Positions 42,695 to 51,030 of a stretch of DNA of 64,000 nucleotides are shown piece by piece (position 1 is the stretch's first letter; each line of letters opens with the position of its first letter). Origin of the DNA: Pseudomonadota bacterium (GTDB lineage Bacteria; Pseudomonadota; Alphaproteobacteria; Sphingomonadales; Sphingomonadaceae); the NCBI GenBank assembly GCA_023391375.1, contig JAEWBB010000011.1, positions 186,001 to 250,000 on the forward strand, in the 5' to 3' direction. The position numbers were made by a program, and so were the translations under genes. The notes beneath the pieces are model-generated. The model was not told where the DNA came from and searched no databases. It saw only the letters and a program-made list of their open reading frames with translations.

Positions 42695-43132
42695 TCAGTA
42701 AGGGCTGTTCGCATCGAGATCGCTTTCCAGCGCTTCGAAGGCTGCCCTTAGTTTTTTTGCTGTGGCCCGCGAGATTGGCTGCCCTTCCGTCGTGCGCTCG
42801 AGAGTCAGCAATCGCTTCCGCAAATCGTCGCAAACTGTAAGCCACCCGCACCACAGAAAGAAGCTCGTCTGTCCATTTGGTCCCGATTGCCACTTCTTGA
42901 TCTTGGTGCGGATAAACTCGCGAACCGGCATTCCAAGCTTCGAAGGCGGATACGTTGCTACCAGCGCCACGTTCTCGGGATGAGGCTCCGTCGGGATTCG
43001 CCGAAGAGCACCTCGTCGAGCGGCGGCGCTGCGTTCGTCAGGTGACAGAAGGCCCCGCTTCTGCGGGCCACATTCTATCGGACCCGGGGAAGCGGGTTGA
43101 AGTGCTTTGGAGGGCGGCTTCGCCCGAGACAC
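42695..43132 (-). CDS. Hypothetical protein of the element (start uncertain)
   Basis: The open frame is 145 residues; the last 79 (from MPVREFIRTKIKKWQSG) look most protein-like, with helices FLWCGWLTVCDDLRKRLLTL and SRATAKKLRAAFEALESDL. No family recognised. The first part spans a terminator-like hairpin (43051-43069), so the true start is probably downstream of it, at GTG 42970 or ATG 42931. It lies between the phage replication gene and the AbiU2-like gene on the same strand. Confidence 0.45.
   Translation of the reverse strand: MSRAKPPSKALQPASPGPIECGPQKRGLLSPDERSAAARRGALRRIPTEPHPENVALVATYPPSKLGMPVREFIRTKIKKWQSGPNGQTSFFLWCGWLTVCDDLRKRLLTLERTTEGQPISRATAKKLRAAFEALESDLDANSPY
43041..43069 (-). 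terminator. Terminator-like hairpin downstream of the replication gene
   Basis: Minus strand: GGCCCGC, AGAA, GCGGGGCC (one bulged base), then TTCTGTCACC. The T-run is poor, so it may pause or partly terminate transcripts from the replication gene. Between it and 43313 I see no gene; a phage replication origin could lie there. Confidence 0.45.
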
Positions 43133-43313
43133 CTACGCCGCGACGAACATCGCAGAAAACCCCCGTTGACCGGTCGGAATTCAAGTTGCTGGATGATCTC
43201 GGTCGCGCGACTAGGGATACGTCCGGCCTCCTCGATGGAAGGCTGCTTCTAGGGAGCGCACCTACGACTCGTGGGGGAAATGTATCACGGTCGGACCAGC
43301 AGGCAACGGACGT

Positions 43314-44432
43314 CTAAGCAGCAGTAGTCGCGAGCGCGGCCGTTAGTGCTTCCGACCATTCAGGCCGAGGAGCCCCGACCACCTCGACATGACGCCTGAA
43401 TGGAACGACGTTCGACAAGGTCGCAAAACGCGTAGCGATATCCCAGCCTGTCTCGTCCAGAAGTTCCTTGCGGAGCCGGCGGAATGAAGACGGCGCCATG
43501 CCGGCGCGAAGATCGTTCCCAGCGCGCCACGCCGCCAAAGCATGGGAGTGGCGAGGCTTGAGGCCGATTTCGCCCAGGTCGACGGTGTCGAGGTTCACGA
43601 CGATTTTTCGCATATCGAGTTTGCTCACGTAGGCCTCCCATATCTCGCGCACTTTGGCGGGGGTCCACTGACCCACTTTCTGTAGTTTGAGCCGCTTTAG
43701 CTCGGCAGTTCTCAATGTCAGTTCGACGCGGATCGTTCGGTTTACTTCCTCTAGAAGTCCGGCGACCGCATAGGCCGGACGGGGAAGGGGGTGCGCGCCT
43801 ATTTCGCGCCCTTTCGAGTAAAGCTTGAGGGCCCAGTCCTTCGCGCGCTTTCCCTTCGCAGCGCGTCCATAGTAGAGGGTCGACCCGCCGCTATCCATGA
43901 CACCACGACCGCGATACGGGCACCAAACCCCGTCCTCCATCGCCCGAAGGACGGGAAGGACATCCGCATCCCGATCGAGCAGCCACGAGCCGGTGAGATC
44001 AATCCGACTGATGTAGCCCTCTGAGAAATCAATCTCGGCGTTAAACGGCAGTTCAGGCCAGATTGCAGCTTTAGCCTTCTCGACCACGTCAGCCAGCACG
44101 TGGCGGACGTCGTCAGAACCGAACAGATTATGACCTTGCAGGAACTTGGCCGGATTCCCGGAAATCTCGAGGCCGCTTTCCCTCCGCGCGGCTCCTAAGC
44201 CAACGAGGCCGGGGCTCTCCTCGACGTACTCGGCGCCAATGGCTCGGAACGTCATGTTGCTATCCCAGCTTCCACGCACGTTCTTTCGCGTCGGGCATTG
44301 CCATTCAACGCGGCCATCTTCTGCGATGCGGAGCACGTGGCCAGCGTTCACTGGAATCCCAACGGGATCGGGCAACTCGACTGTTAGGAAGTCGATCATC
44401 AACGCCGGATGGCTGGGCAGCGCGTTGCTCAT
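43314..44432 (-). CDS. Filamentous phage replication initiator, gene II/X (G2P) family
   Basis: A 372-residue protein with the hallmarks of inovirus G2P/Phage_CRI-Phage_X rolling-circle initiators: IDFLTVELP with GHVLRIAEDGRVEW, then GSWDSNMTFRA, ISGNPAKFLQGHNLFGS, SRIDLTGSWLLD, YRGRGVMDSGGSTLYYGR, WALKLYSKGREIGAHPLP and RVELTLRTAELKRLKL, then AAWRAGNDLRAG. These enzymes nick the double-stranded form and start single-strand synthesis. The N-terminal methionine could be ATG 44432, inside hairpin A copy 4, or ATG 44399 (MIDFLTV). No other phage structural gene is near. Confidence 0.88.
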   Translation of the reverse strand: MSNALPSHPALMIDFLTVELPDPVGIPVNAGHVLRIAEDGRVEWQCPTRKNVRGSWDSNMTFRAIGAEYVEESPGLVGLGAARRESGLEISGNPAKFLQGHNLFGSDDVRHVLADVVEKAKAAIWPELPFNAEIDFSEGYISRIDLTGSWLLDRDADVLPVLRAMEDGVWCPYRGRGVMDSGGSTLYYGRAAKGKRAKDWALKLYSKGREIGAHPLPRPAYAVAGLLEEVNRTIRVELTLRTAELKRLKLQKVGQWTPAKVREIWEAYVSKLDMRKIVVNLDTVDLGEIGLKPRHSHALAAWRAGNDLRAGMAPSSFRRLRKELLDETGWDIATRFATLSNVVPFRRHVEVVGAPRPEWSEALTAALATTAA

Positions 44433-44451
44433 TTTTGAGCAAAATTCGCAT
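44426..44451 (-). repeat. Hairpin repeat A, copy 4
   Basis: Minus strand: TGCGAATTT followed by TGCTCA, loop AAAA, TGAGCA. The 5' flank is conserved and the stem has changed with compensation. An in-frame ATG of the replication protein lies in the right arm, just as at copy 3. Confidence 0.75.
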
Positions 44452-44519
44452 GGTTATTATCCCTGCGAATTTCAAATGGGGGGAGCTGGCTTAGAGGGGC
44501 AGCAGCCTCAGACCAGCAC

Positions 44520-44547
44520 AAGTCTGATAATATGTATTATGTAAATA
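44520..44547 (+). other. Putative chromosomal dif site (right attachment site of the element)
   Basis: XerC arm AAGTCTGATAA, centre TATGTA, XerD arm TTATGTAAATA. The XerD arm resembles TTATGTTAAAT of E. coli dif and TTATGTAAACT of B. subtilis dif, with the same 11-6-11 spacing. It lies between the element and the end of the dacC-to-protease gene run. If correct, the window spans the replication terminus region. Confidence 0.75.
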
Positions 44548-44559
44548 TTATATTGGTTG

Positions 44560-45147
44560 TCAGGGTCGCATCACCAGCCAGCGGCCCTCCACACTCCAGG
44601 CCTTGAGGGTCGATAGCCAGTTCATCCCCAGGACGTTCAAATCGTCGGTATCGGCGACGTGCACGCGCATATTCCGGCGCGAGATACCGGCGACGCTCAC
44701 GTCGTCCGCACGGCCCGCCGCGACGTGGATGACGCCGTTGCCCGTCTGGACTTCCTGGTTCCGCGCTTCGCTAACGTTCAGTCCGGCAAGCTGCGCCGTC
44801 GGCCGACCGATGGTCGTCACCGATGCGCCGCTGTCGACCAGGAAGCGCACCGGCCGGCCATTGACCAGCCCGTCGACCCAGAAATGGCCGTCGATCGCCA
44901 TTGGGATGCGGACTTCCTGCTGGTCGGCGATCGGGGCGCCCGTGGCTTCGGCTCTCAGGCGCTGGCCGACGTAGCCGAGGTCGTCGCGGAAACTGAACAC
45001 GACGAAGCCAGCTCCGAAGATCAATACCCAAGCCAGCGCCATCTTCAGCAACTTCGCCGCGGGCTCGCGACGGCTGATCAGCCCGCCCACGACCAGGAAC
45101 ATCGCCAGCAAGAGGTAGAGCGAGCCCATCATCGTGTCGTTGGTCAC
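44560..45147 (-). CDS. Retropepsin-like aspartic protease (TIGR02281 type), membrane-anchored
   Basis: A 195-residue protein. Two N-terminal membrane segments (LYLLLAMFLVVGGLI, LLKMALAWVLIFGAGFVVF) are followed by a single-lobe protease domain: FWVDGLVNGRPVRFLVDSGASVTTIG has the catalytic Asp (VDSGAS), and DLNVLGMNWLSTLKAWSVE closes it. Such proteins work as dimers in the periplasm; substrates are unknown. Its start overlaps the MBL gene stop by ATGA. It is the last gene of its run, just before the dif-like site. Confidence 0.88.
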   Translation of the reverse strand: MTNDTMMGSLYLLLAMFLVVGGLISRREPAAKLLKMALAWVLIFGAGFVVFSFRDDLGYVGQRLRAEATGAPIADQQEVRIPMAIDGHFWVDGLVNGRPVRFLVDSGASVTTIGRPTAQLAGLNVSEARNQEVQTGNGVIHVAAGRADDVSVAGISRRNMRVHVADTDDLNVLGMNWLSTLKAWSVEGRWLVMRP

Positions 45148-45911
45148 AAGGCGATCTCCAGGCCGTCATGCGCGGGCGCGGCCCACGCCGGAAGCTCGGC
45201 CGATAGCGTCGAATAATCCATGCTGTTATCGAGATGCGTCAACCAGACCTTGCCGACCTGCAATTCTTCCGCCCACGCCAAGACAGCGTCGAGATGGGCA
45301 TGGGTGGGATGAGGACGCCGTCGCAGGCAATCGCAGATCCAGTGGTCGACACCCTCGTAAAGTGTCCGCATGGCGTCCGTCATCTCATGGAAATCAATGG
45401 CATATCCGATGGACTGCCCATGCCAGTCGAACCGCATGCCGAGCGATGTAATACCGCCGTGCGGCTGGTCGACGAAGTGGACCTGTGCCCCACCCAGCAG
45501 CATATCCATCTCGATGGGCTTGGCATCTAGCACGGGTGGATAAAGCGGCCGCGTGCCTTCGAATGCGTAAGCAAACCTCGCTGCCAGCCGCTCGATCACG
45601 TCGGCGCGCGCATGGACCGGAACCGGTGCACCCAAGGCATGGGAGACCTGACGCAAGTCGTCGATACCGTGGCAGTGGTCGGCATGATCGTGGGTCACGA
45701 TCACGCGGTCCACGCGGTCCCTGCCCGCCGCGTTCATTTGCGCGCGAAGGTCGGGTCCACAATCGACGAGCAGGCTTTCACCATCGCAGTCGACCAGGAT
45801 CGAGGCGCGCAAGCGCGCATTGCGCGGGTCGGCAGGATCGCACGCGCCCCAGTCGTTCCCGATCCGCGGCACACCGGACGATGTCCCGCAGCCGAGAATG
45901 CGAACCTTCAC
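45144..45911 (-). CDS. MBL-fold metallohydrolase, PhnP-like
   Basis: A 255-residue metallo-beta-lactamase-fold phosphodiesterase-type enzyme. CGTSSGVPRIGNDWGACDP opens the protein as in PhnP; THDHADHCHGIDDLR is the metal-binding motif and HLDNSMDY near the C-terminus supplies another His/Asp. It lies in the metG-tatD run and probably hydrolyses a cyclic phosphodiester; the substrate is not known. Four-base overlaps on both sides. Confidence 0.9.
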   Translation of the reverse strand: MKVRILGCGTSSGVPRIGNDWGACDPADPRNARLRASILVDCDGESLLVDCGPDLRAQMNAAGRDRVDRVIVTHDHADHCHGIDDLRQVSHALGAPVPVHARADVIERLAARFAYAFEGTRPLYPPVLDAKPIEMDMLLGGAQVHFVDQPHGGITSLGMRFDWHGQSIGYAIDFHEMTDAMRTLYEGVDHWICDCLRRRPHPTHAHLDAVLAWAEELQVGKVWLTHLDNSMDYSTLSAELPAWAAPAHDGLEIAL

Positions 45912-46687
45912 GCGCGGCTTTTGCTGAAGAGTTTGAAGAAGTTGTCGGTCGTCGCTGCTGCCAGTTCGTCAAGCGGCTCGCCTCGCAGATCCGCGAGGAA
46001 CGCCGCGGTATCGGCGACAAAAGCGGGCTCGCAGGTCTTCCCGCGGTTCGGCACGGGCGCAAGGAACGGGCTGTCGGTCTCGACCAAGAGCCGATCTAGC
46101 GGCAATTCCCTAGCTGTCGCTTGGAGCTCGGCCGCATTCTTGAACGTCACGATACCGGACATTGAAACATAGAAACCAAGGTCGATCGCGTGCTTTGCCA
46201 GCCAGGCCGATCCGGTGAAGCAGTGGAGGACGCCGGTGACACCCCCCTTCCCGACTTCGCGGGTCAGGATCTCGGCGGTATCTTCTTCCGCGTCGCGCGT
46301 GTGGACAACCAGCGGCAGGCCTGTCTCGCGCGCTGCCTCGATATGAGCCTGGAACCGCTCGCGCTGCGCCGAGCGGTCGGACTTGTCGTAAAAATAGTCG
46401 AGGCCGCATTCCCCGATAGCGATCACCCGGGAATGCTCGGCGGCATCGACAAGGATCTGGGCGCCGAGGTCCGGATGTGCGTCGGCTTCGTGCGGATGGA
46501 CGCCGACCGTCGCCCACACGTCGCGCTCACGCTCGGCGGTGGCGATGACGTCATTCCACTCGCGCTGGCGGGTCGAAATATTCAGAAATCCGCCAATGCC
46601 GCGCGCCCGAGCTGCCGCCAGCACTTCGTCTTGCCGGTCTGCAAGGCCCTCGTAGTTGAGGTGGCAATGGCTATCGATCAGCGTCAT
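45908..46687 (-). CDS. tatD: TatD-family metal-dependent hydrolase
   Basis: A 259-residue TIM-barrel nuclease/hydrolase. DSHCHLNYEG gives the first metal His pair, IGECGLDYFYDKSD the Glu, VVHTRDAEEDT and VLHCFTGS later His, and VETDSPFLAPVP the final Asp. TatD enzymes are 3' exonucleases acting on DNA or misedited tRNA. Directly downstream of metG (no gap), a common arrangement. Confidence 0.93.
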   Translation of the reverse strand: MTLIDSHCHLNYEGLADRQDEVLAAARARGIGGFLNISTRQREWNDVIATAERERDVWATVGVHPHEADAHPDLGAQILVDAAEHSRVIAIGECGLDYFYDKSDRSAQRERFQAHIEAARETGLPLVVHTRDAEEDTAEILTREVGKGGVTGVLHCFTGSAWLAKHAIDLGFYVSMSGIVTFKNAAELQATARELPLDRLLVETDSPFLAPVPNRGKTCEPAFVADTAAFLADLRGEPLDELAAATTDNFFKLFSKSRA

Positions 46688-48184
46688 TTACGCCTCCGCC
46701 AACTCCAAACGCGGGAAGACCGGCGTTGGCTGCGCGATGGAAGCGCCTTCTCCCGAGGCGATGAAGTCGAGGATCTTGGCCGCTGAGGCCGGCACGACCG
46801 GCGCAATCCCTGTAGCAAGTGCGCGGACGCAAGCTACGATTGTTCCGAGCACCGCCGCCATGCGTTCGGGATCCGTTTTCTTAAGTGCCCAAGGAGCCTG
46901 TTCGTCCACGTATTGATTGCATGCGAAAACAGCTCGTAGCCATGCATCGATCCCAGAGGAAAAGGCGAACCGATCGAAGTCGCGCGGCATTTCGTAATTG
47001 ACAGCGGTCGCGACCAAAGTCTGCAATTCAAGGTCGACATCAGCCTCTCCGGCAGCAGGAAGGACGCCGTCCAAGTTCTTGAAAACCATCGACAGGCTGC
47101 GCTGGGCGAGGTTGCCGAAGCTGTTCGCCAGCTCCGCATTGACGCGGGTCATCAGCGATTCCTCGCTGACCCCGCCGTCCTGCCCAAAGCTCACTTCACG
47201 CAGCAGGTAGTAACGTAGGGCATCGACGCCATAGCGTTCCGCGACGGCAAGCGGCTCGACCGTGTTGCCGAGGCTCTTCGACATCTTCTCCCCGCCCTTG
47301 GCGAGAAGGTGACCGTGACCGTACACAAGCTTGGGCAGCGCGATGTTCGCCGACATCAGGAAGGCCGGCCAGTAGACGGCGTGGAAGCGCACCACGTCCT
47401 TGCCGATCAGGTGGCAATCCGCCGGCCAATATTTGTCCCACGCCTCGCCGCCGTTCGGATAACCGACGCCCGTAATGTAATTGGTGAGTGCATCGAGCCA
47501 CACGTACATGACGTGGTTGTCGCTGCCCGGCACCTTGATCCCCCAGTCGAAACTCGTCCGGCTGACCGACAGGTCCTTCAGCCCGCCCTCGACGAAGCGA
47601 AGCACCTCGTTTCGGCGGCTGGCCGGCTGGATGAAGTCCGGGTTGGCGGCATAATGGTCGAGCAGCTTTTGTTGGTAGTTAGAGAGCCGGAAGAACCAGC
47701 TTTCCTCGATCGTCCACTCGACGGGCGTTCCCTGCGGGGACAGCTTGGCGCCGTCCTCACCGTCGACCAGCTCGCCTTCGTCGTAATAGGCTTCGTCTCG
47801 GACTGAATACCACCCTTCGTAGCGATCGAGGTAAAGGTCGCCGTTGGCTTCCATCGCCTTCCAGATCGCTTGGGCAGCGGCGTGGTGGCCGGGATCGCTG
47901 GTGCGGATGAAGCGATCATACGACACATCAAGCATGTCGCACATCGCCTGGAATTTTCCCGACATTTCGTCCGCTAGTTGCTTGGGTGCAAGGCCCCGCG
48001 CCCTCGCCGCCTGGGCCATCTTCAGGCCATGCTCGTCGGTTCCAGTCATGAAAAAGACGTCGCGGCCTTCCGCGCGCCGGAAACGGGCCATGACGTCGGC
48101 GGCGATCGCCTCGTAGGCGTGGCCGATGTGCGGTTCGCCATTGGGATAGGAAATGGCGGTGGTGATGTAATAGGGCTTGGACAT
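46688..48184 (-). CDS. metG: Methionyl-tRNA synthetase
   Basis: A 498-residue class Ia synthetase. ISYPNGEPHIGHAYEAIAADVMAR contains the HIGH motif and GGEKMSKSLGNTVEP the KMSKS loop. The zinc-knuckle cysteines of the E. coli type and the C-terminal dimerisation (Arc1p/EMAP-like) domain are absent, giving the short form usual in alphaproteobacteria. The start precedes KPYYITTAISYPNG. Follows holB by 24 bases. Confidence 0.96.
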   Translation of the reverse strand: MSKPYYITTAISYPNGEPHIGHAYEAIAADVMARFRRAEGRDVFFMTGTDEHGLKMAQAARARGLAPKQLADEMSGKFQAMCDMLDVSYDRFIRTSDPGHHAAAQAIWKAMEANGDLYLDRYEGWYSVRDEAYYDEGELVDGEDGAKLSPQGTPVEWTIEESWFFRLSNYQQKLLDHYAANPDFIQPASRRNEVLRFVEGGLKDLSVSRTSFDWGIKVPGSDNHVMYVWLDALTNYITGVGYPNGGEAWDKYWPADCHLIGKDVVRFHAVYWPAFLMSANIALPKLVYGHGHLLAKGGEKMSKSLGNTVEPLAVAERYGVDALRYYLLREVSFGQDGGVSEESLMTRVNAELANSFGNLAQRSLSMVFKNLDGVLPAAGEADVDLELQTLVATAVNYEMPRDFDRFAFSSGIDAWLRAVFACNQYVDEQAPWALKKTDPERMAAVLGTIVACVRALATGIAPVVPASAAKILDFIASGEGASIAQPTPVFPRLELAEA

Positions 48185-48208
48185 TGGCGCCGCCCTACCC
48201 GTCCCGCC

Positions 48209-49177
48209 TCAGGCCTTCAAGGAAAGGCTGGCGAGCAACCCGCCAAGTTGGAACGCCGTCATGGCCGGGTCCAGCGAAAGGCGCGGCGCGATGGCGGCCG
48301 TCTGGCGGGCCTTCTCGTAAGCGTCGAGCGCGCGCTCGCGCCGTGGGCCGGTAGCGTGCTGCGCTTCGGCGGCGATGAGGCCGGGCACCATCTGCAGGAA
48401 CGCGGCGTAGCGATCTGCCGCCGCCTTGCCGGCCAGTTCCTTCGATAGCTGCGACCGGCGCGCATTGTCGCGGTCACCTTCGGCCATCAGAAGCTGGGCC
48501 GCCGTCACCAAGGGCGGCAGGTCGAGATCGGCCGCGGCCAGCGCCCGGCCGATCGACCCCTGACCGTAATCGACCAGCGCCGCCACCGCCGCATCGGCAA
48601 GATCCGGTTTTGCCAGTCGCACCTGCGACGCCATGACGTCATCGCCAAGTGTCTGGAAATCCAGCCTTCTGCAGCGCGACCTGATGGTCGGAAGGAGACG
48701 TCCAGGCGCGTGCGCTACGAGGAAGAACAGCGTGTTTGCCGGCGGCTCCTCCAGCATCTTAAGCAACGCGTTGGCCGCGCTCGCTTCGAGATCGTCGGCA
48801 GCATCGATGATGATCGTCCGCCAAGGGCTGAGCGAGGGCGTGACGCTCAGCATCTCGAACAGTGAGCGGACCTGATCGACGCTAATGTTGCGCGCCAGTC
48901 CCCCGGTGGGCCTCTCGAGCCGCTCGAGCAAGCGGTAGTCGGGATGACTTCCGGCCGCGATCAGGCGCGCGGCCGGGTGATCGGGCTCGACGCCGAGGCC
49001 CGCAAGTTGCGGTTCCGGGCCGGCGGCATCCGCCAATACACGCCTTGCCGCCGCCTTCGCGAAAGTCGCCTTGCCGACCCCACGCGGACCGGCCAGCAGC
49101 CAGGCATGGTGGATCCGGCGATTTCTCCACGCCGTGAGGAACAGGTCCACGGCCCGATCCTGACCGACAAGTTTCAC
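48209..49177 (-). CDS. holB: DNA polymerase III subunit delta-prime
   Basis: A 322-residue clamp-loader subunit. HHAWLLAGPRGVGKATFAKAAAR has a P-loop-like segment; VDQVRSLFEMLSVTPSLS, IIDAADDLEASAANALLKMLEEPP and FFLVAHAPGRLLPTIRSRC follow in the usual order (the last with the SRC motif). The zinc module is missing, as in many alphaproteobacterial HolB. The start overlaps the tmk stop by ATGA. Confidence 0.92.
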   Translation of the reverse strand: MKLVGQDRAVDLFLTAWRNRRIHHAWLLAGPRGVGKATFAKAAARRVLADAAGPEPQLAGLGVEPDHPAARLIAAGSHPDYRLLERLERPTGGLARNISVDQVRSLFEMLSVTPSLSPWRTIIIDAADDLEASAANALLKMLEEPPANTLFFLVAHAPGRLLPTIRSRCRRLDFQTLGDDVMASQVRLAKPDLADAAVAALVDYGQGSIGRALAAADLDLPPLVTAAQLLMAEGDRDNARRSQLSKELAGKAAADRYAAFLQMVPGLIAAEAQHATGPRRERALDAYEKARQTAAIAPRLSLDPAMTAFQLGGLLASLSLKA

Positions 49178-49803
49178 GGCAGCAGGTCGCCCAATGCATA
49201 AAGCAGGCGCGCCGTCACGGTCTGTGCGCTGCCCGCAGCATCGACCAGCTTGACGCGATCCGGCTCGCGCTGGGCCATCGCGCGGAAGCCCGCATCGACC
49301 GAGGCATGGTAGGCGGGCGGTCGAGAGCCGATGCGATCCCCGGCATGACCGTCGCGAACGCGCGCACGGGTCGCGCCTTCGTCGCCTTCCAGCGCCAGGA
49401 CCAGTGTCCGGTCGGGCAAGAAGTCGAGGCTCCCGAAGCGGTGGAGGTCGCGGACGGCGTCAATGCCGAGGCCGCCCGCCTCCCCTTGGTAGGCGAGGCT
49501 GGAGTCGATGAACCGGTCCGACAACACCCAATCGCCCCGCTCGAGCGCCGGCTTGATCGTCCTCTCGATATGGTCCGACCGGGCGGCGGCGAACAACAGG
49601 GCCTCGGCCCGAGGGTTCCAGCCCGGTCCGTCACCTTCGAGCAGGAGCTTGCGGATCGCCTCCGCTCCCGGGCTTCCCCCGGGTTCACGCGTGACGACGA
49701 CCGACAGGCCGCGCCCCTTAAGCGCTTCGGCCAAGGCGGCAAGCTGGGTCGACTTACCGACCCCCTCCCCGCCTTCGAGGGCAATGAACCGCCCGCGCGG
49801 CAT
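49174..49803 (-). CDS. tmk: Thymidylate kinase
   Basis: A 209-residue dTMP kinase. RFIALEGGEGVGKSTQ is the P-loop, VVTREPGGSPGAEAIR the DRY-like TREPGG motif, and DRFIDSSLAYQGEAGGLG the substrate segment. ATG 49803 is coupled to the dacC stop by TGATG; longer ORF starts lie inside dacC. The tmk-holB-metG-tatD order is widely conserved. Confidence 0.95.
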   Translation of the reverse strand: MPRGRFIALEGGEGVGKSTQLAALAEALKGRGLSVVVTREPGGSPGAEAIRKLLLEGDGPGWNPRAEALLFAAARSDHIERTIKPALERGDWVLSDRFIDSSLAYQGEAGGLGIDAVRDLHRFGSLDFLPDRTLVLALEGDEGATRARVRDGHAGDRIGSRPPAYHASVDAGFRAMAQREPDRVKLVDAAGSAQTVTARLLYALGDLLP

Positions 49804-50990
49804 CAGGCCATGCCGACCAGCTGCTTGAGGCCCGCCCAGAAGCGCCCGAAGAAACCGGCCTCGCCGACGTCGTTGGCGGCGACCAGCGGCATGACCTGTT
49901 CGCCCGAGGTCGAGGTGGTGACGACGAGGTCGGCAATATGGTCGCCCTTCTTGAACGGTGCCTTCACCGGGCCCTGGTAGCGGATTTTCATGCCGCCGAC
50001 CTTGGACAGCACGCCGGCGGGAATGGTGATCGCAAGGTCGCGCGGCGCGACGAGGTCGACGCTGTTCGATCCGCCCATCTGCACCTGCGCCTTTCCAAGC
50101 ACGGTGCCGGCCTTGAACAGCGGCTTCGCCTGCCAGGCGTTGAAGCCCCACTGCATCAAGCGGACACTCTCGGTGATGCGGTCGTTGTAGGTTTTCAGGC
50201 CCGCGACGACCATGATGAGGCGACGACCGTTCTGTTCGGCCGAACCGGTGAAGCCATAGCCCGCCTCTTCGGTGTGGCCTGTCTTTAGGCCATCAGCACC
50301 GGCGACCTTGCCGAGGATCGGGTTTCGGTTGGCCTGGGTGATGTCGGCGCCCGCGCCCATCGTCTTGCCCCAGGTGAAGTTCGGCTGGGCATAGAACTGC
50401 TTGTAGAGCTTGGGGTGGTTTTCCACCTCCGCCCGCGCCAGCGTCGCAAGATCTCGCGCGGTGACGTAGGTGCGGCCCTCGTCCGGCCAGCCGTTGGCGG
50501 TGCCGAAATGGCTGTTCTTGAGGCCGAGGCGGGCCGCATTCTCGTTCATCACGTTGACGAACGCTTCCTCTGTTCCGGCAATGCATTCGGCCAGCACGAC
50601 CGACGCGTCATTGCCGGACAGGGTGACGATGCCGTGAAGGAGGTTTTCGACGCTGACTTGCTCGTTGACGGACAGGAACATGGTCGAACCGGCCTGCGGG
50701 CCATGCCACTTCTGCCAGGTTTCCGGGCGCACGGTGCACATCTTGTTGAGCGGCAGCTCGCCGCGGTCGATCAGCTCGAACGCGACATTGGTGGTCATCA
50801 TCTTTGCCATCGAGGCCGGGGGCATCTTCTGGTCGGCGTTCTTGTCCAGCAGCACCGCGCCCGACGAGAGGTCGATCATGTAGGCGATCGGCGCCGCGGT
50901 CTCGAACGGCGGGGCCGCGGCAGGTGCGGGCACGGCGAGAATCGCGGCGGAAGCGGACAGGAGGGCGATGCGGGTAAAGGGGCTGCTCAT
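49803..50990 (-). CDS. dacC: D-alanyl-D-alanine carboxypeptidase (PBP5/6 type)
   Basis: A 395-residue exported, membrane-attached penicillin-binding protein trimming peptidoglycan pentapeptides. Signal peptide (RIALLSASAAILAVPAPAAA), then PPASMAKMMTT (SxxK, Ser near residue 60), LSGNDASV (SxN) and GLKTGHTEEAG (KTG). The C-terminal PBP5_C domain and an amphipathic tail (FFGRFWAGLKQLVGMA), which would bind the membrane, are present. First gene of the run to the protease. Confidence 0.94.
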   Translation of the reverse strand: MSSPFTRIALLSASAAILAVPAPAAAPPFETAAPIAYMIDLSSGAVLLDKNADQKMPPASMAKMMTTNVAFELIDRGELPLNKMCTVRPETWQKWHGPQAGSTMFLSVNEQVSVENLLHGIVTLSGNDASVVLAECIAGTEEAFVNVMNENAARLGLKNSHFGTANGWPDEGRTYVTARDLATLARAEVENHPKLYKQFYAQPNFTWGKTMGAGADITQANRNPILGKVAGADGLKTGHTEEAGYGFTGSAEQNGRRLIMVVAGLKTYNDRITESVRLMQWGFNAWQAKPLFKAGTVLGKAQVQMGGSNSVDLVAPRDLAITIPAGVLSKVGGMKIRYQGPVKAPFKKGDHIADLVVTTSTSGEQVMPLVAANDVGEAGFFGRFWAGLKQLVGMA

Positions 50991-51030
50991 GCCCCTTCCC
51001 TAACGCGGCATGTCCGCTTGCGCGAGGGGG

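Larger units (their letters stand above)
39611..44538. mobile_element. dif-integrated inovirus-derived satellite-like element
   Basis: A 4,910-bp unit bounded by the perfect 18-bp direct repeat AGTCTGATAATATGTATT. Right of the second copy the sequence continues as a full dif-like site. Inside: a filamentous phage replication protein, a ribbon-helix-helix-like regulator, an AbiU2-like protein, a tRNA-Gln, exported cargo proteins and two repeat families. The interior is clearly poorer in G and C than either flank. No integrase gene is present, as expected for elements that use the host XerC and XerD. No coat, adsorption or Zot-type assembly gene is visible, so it is a satellite or a remnant. 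Confidence 0.75.

Noticed and set aside
42955..43317. A 120-codon plus-strand ORF in the element
   Set aside because: It has no ribosome site or motif and spans the terminator-like hairpin and the spacer next to the replication gene.
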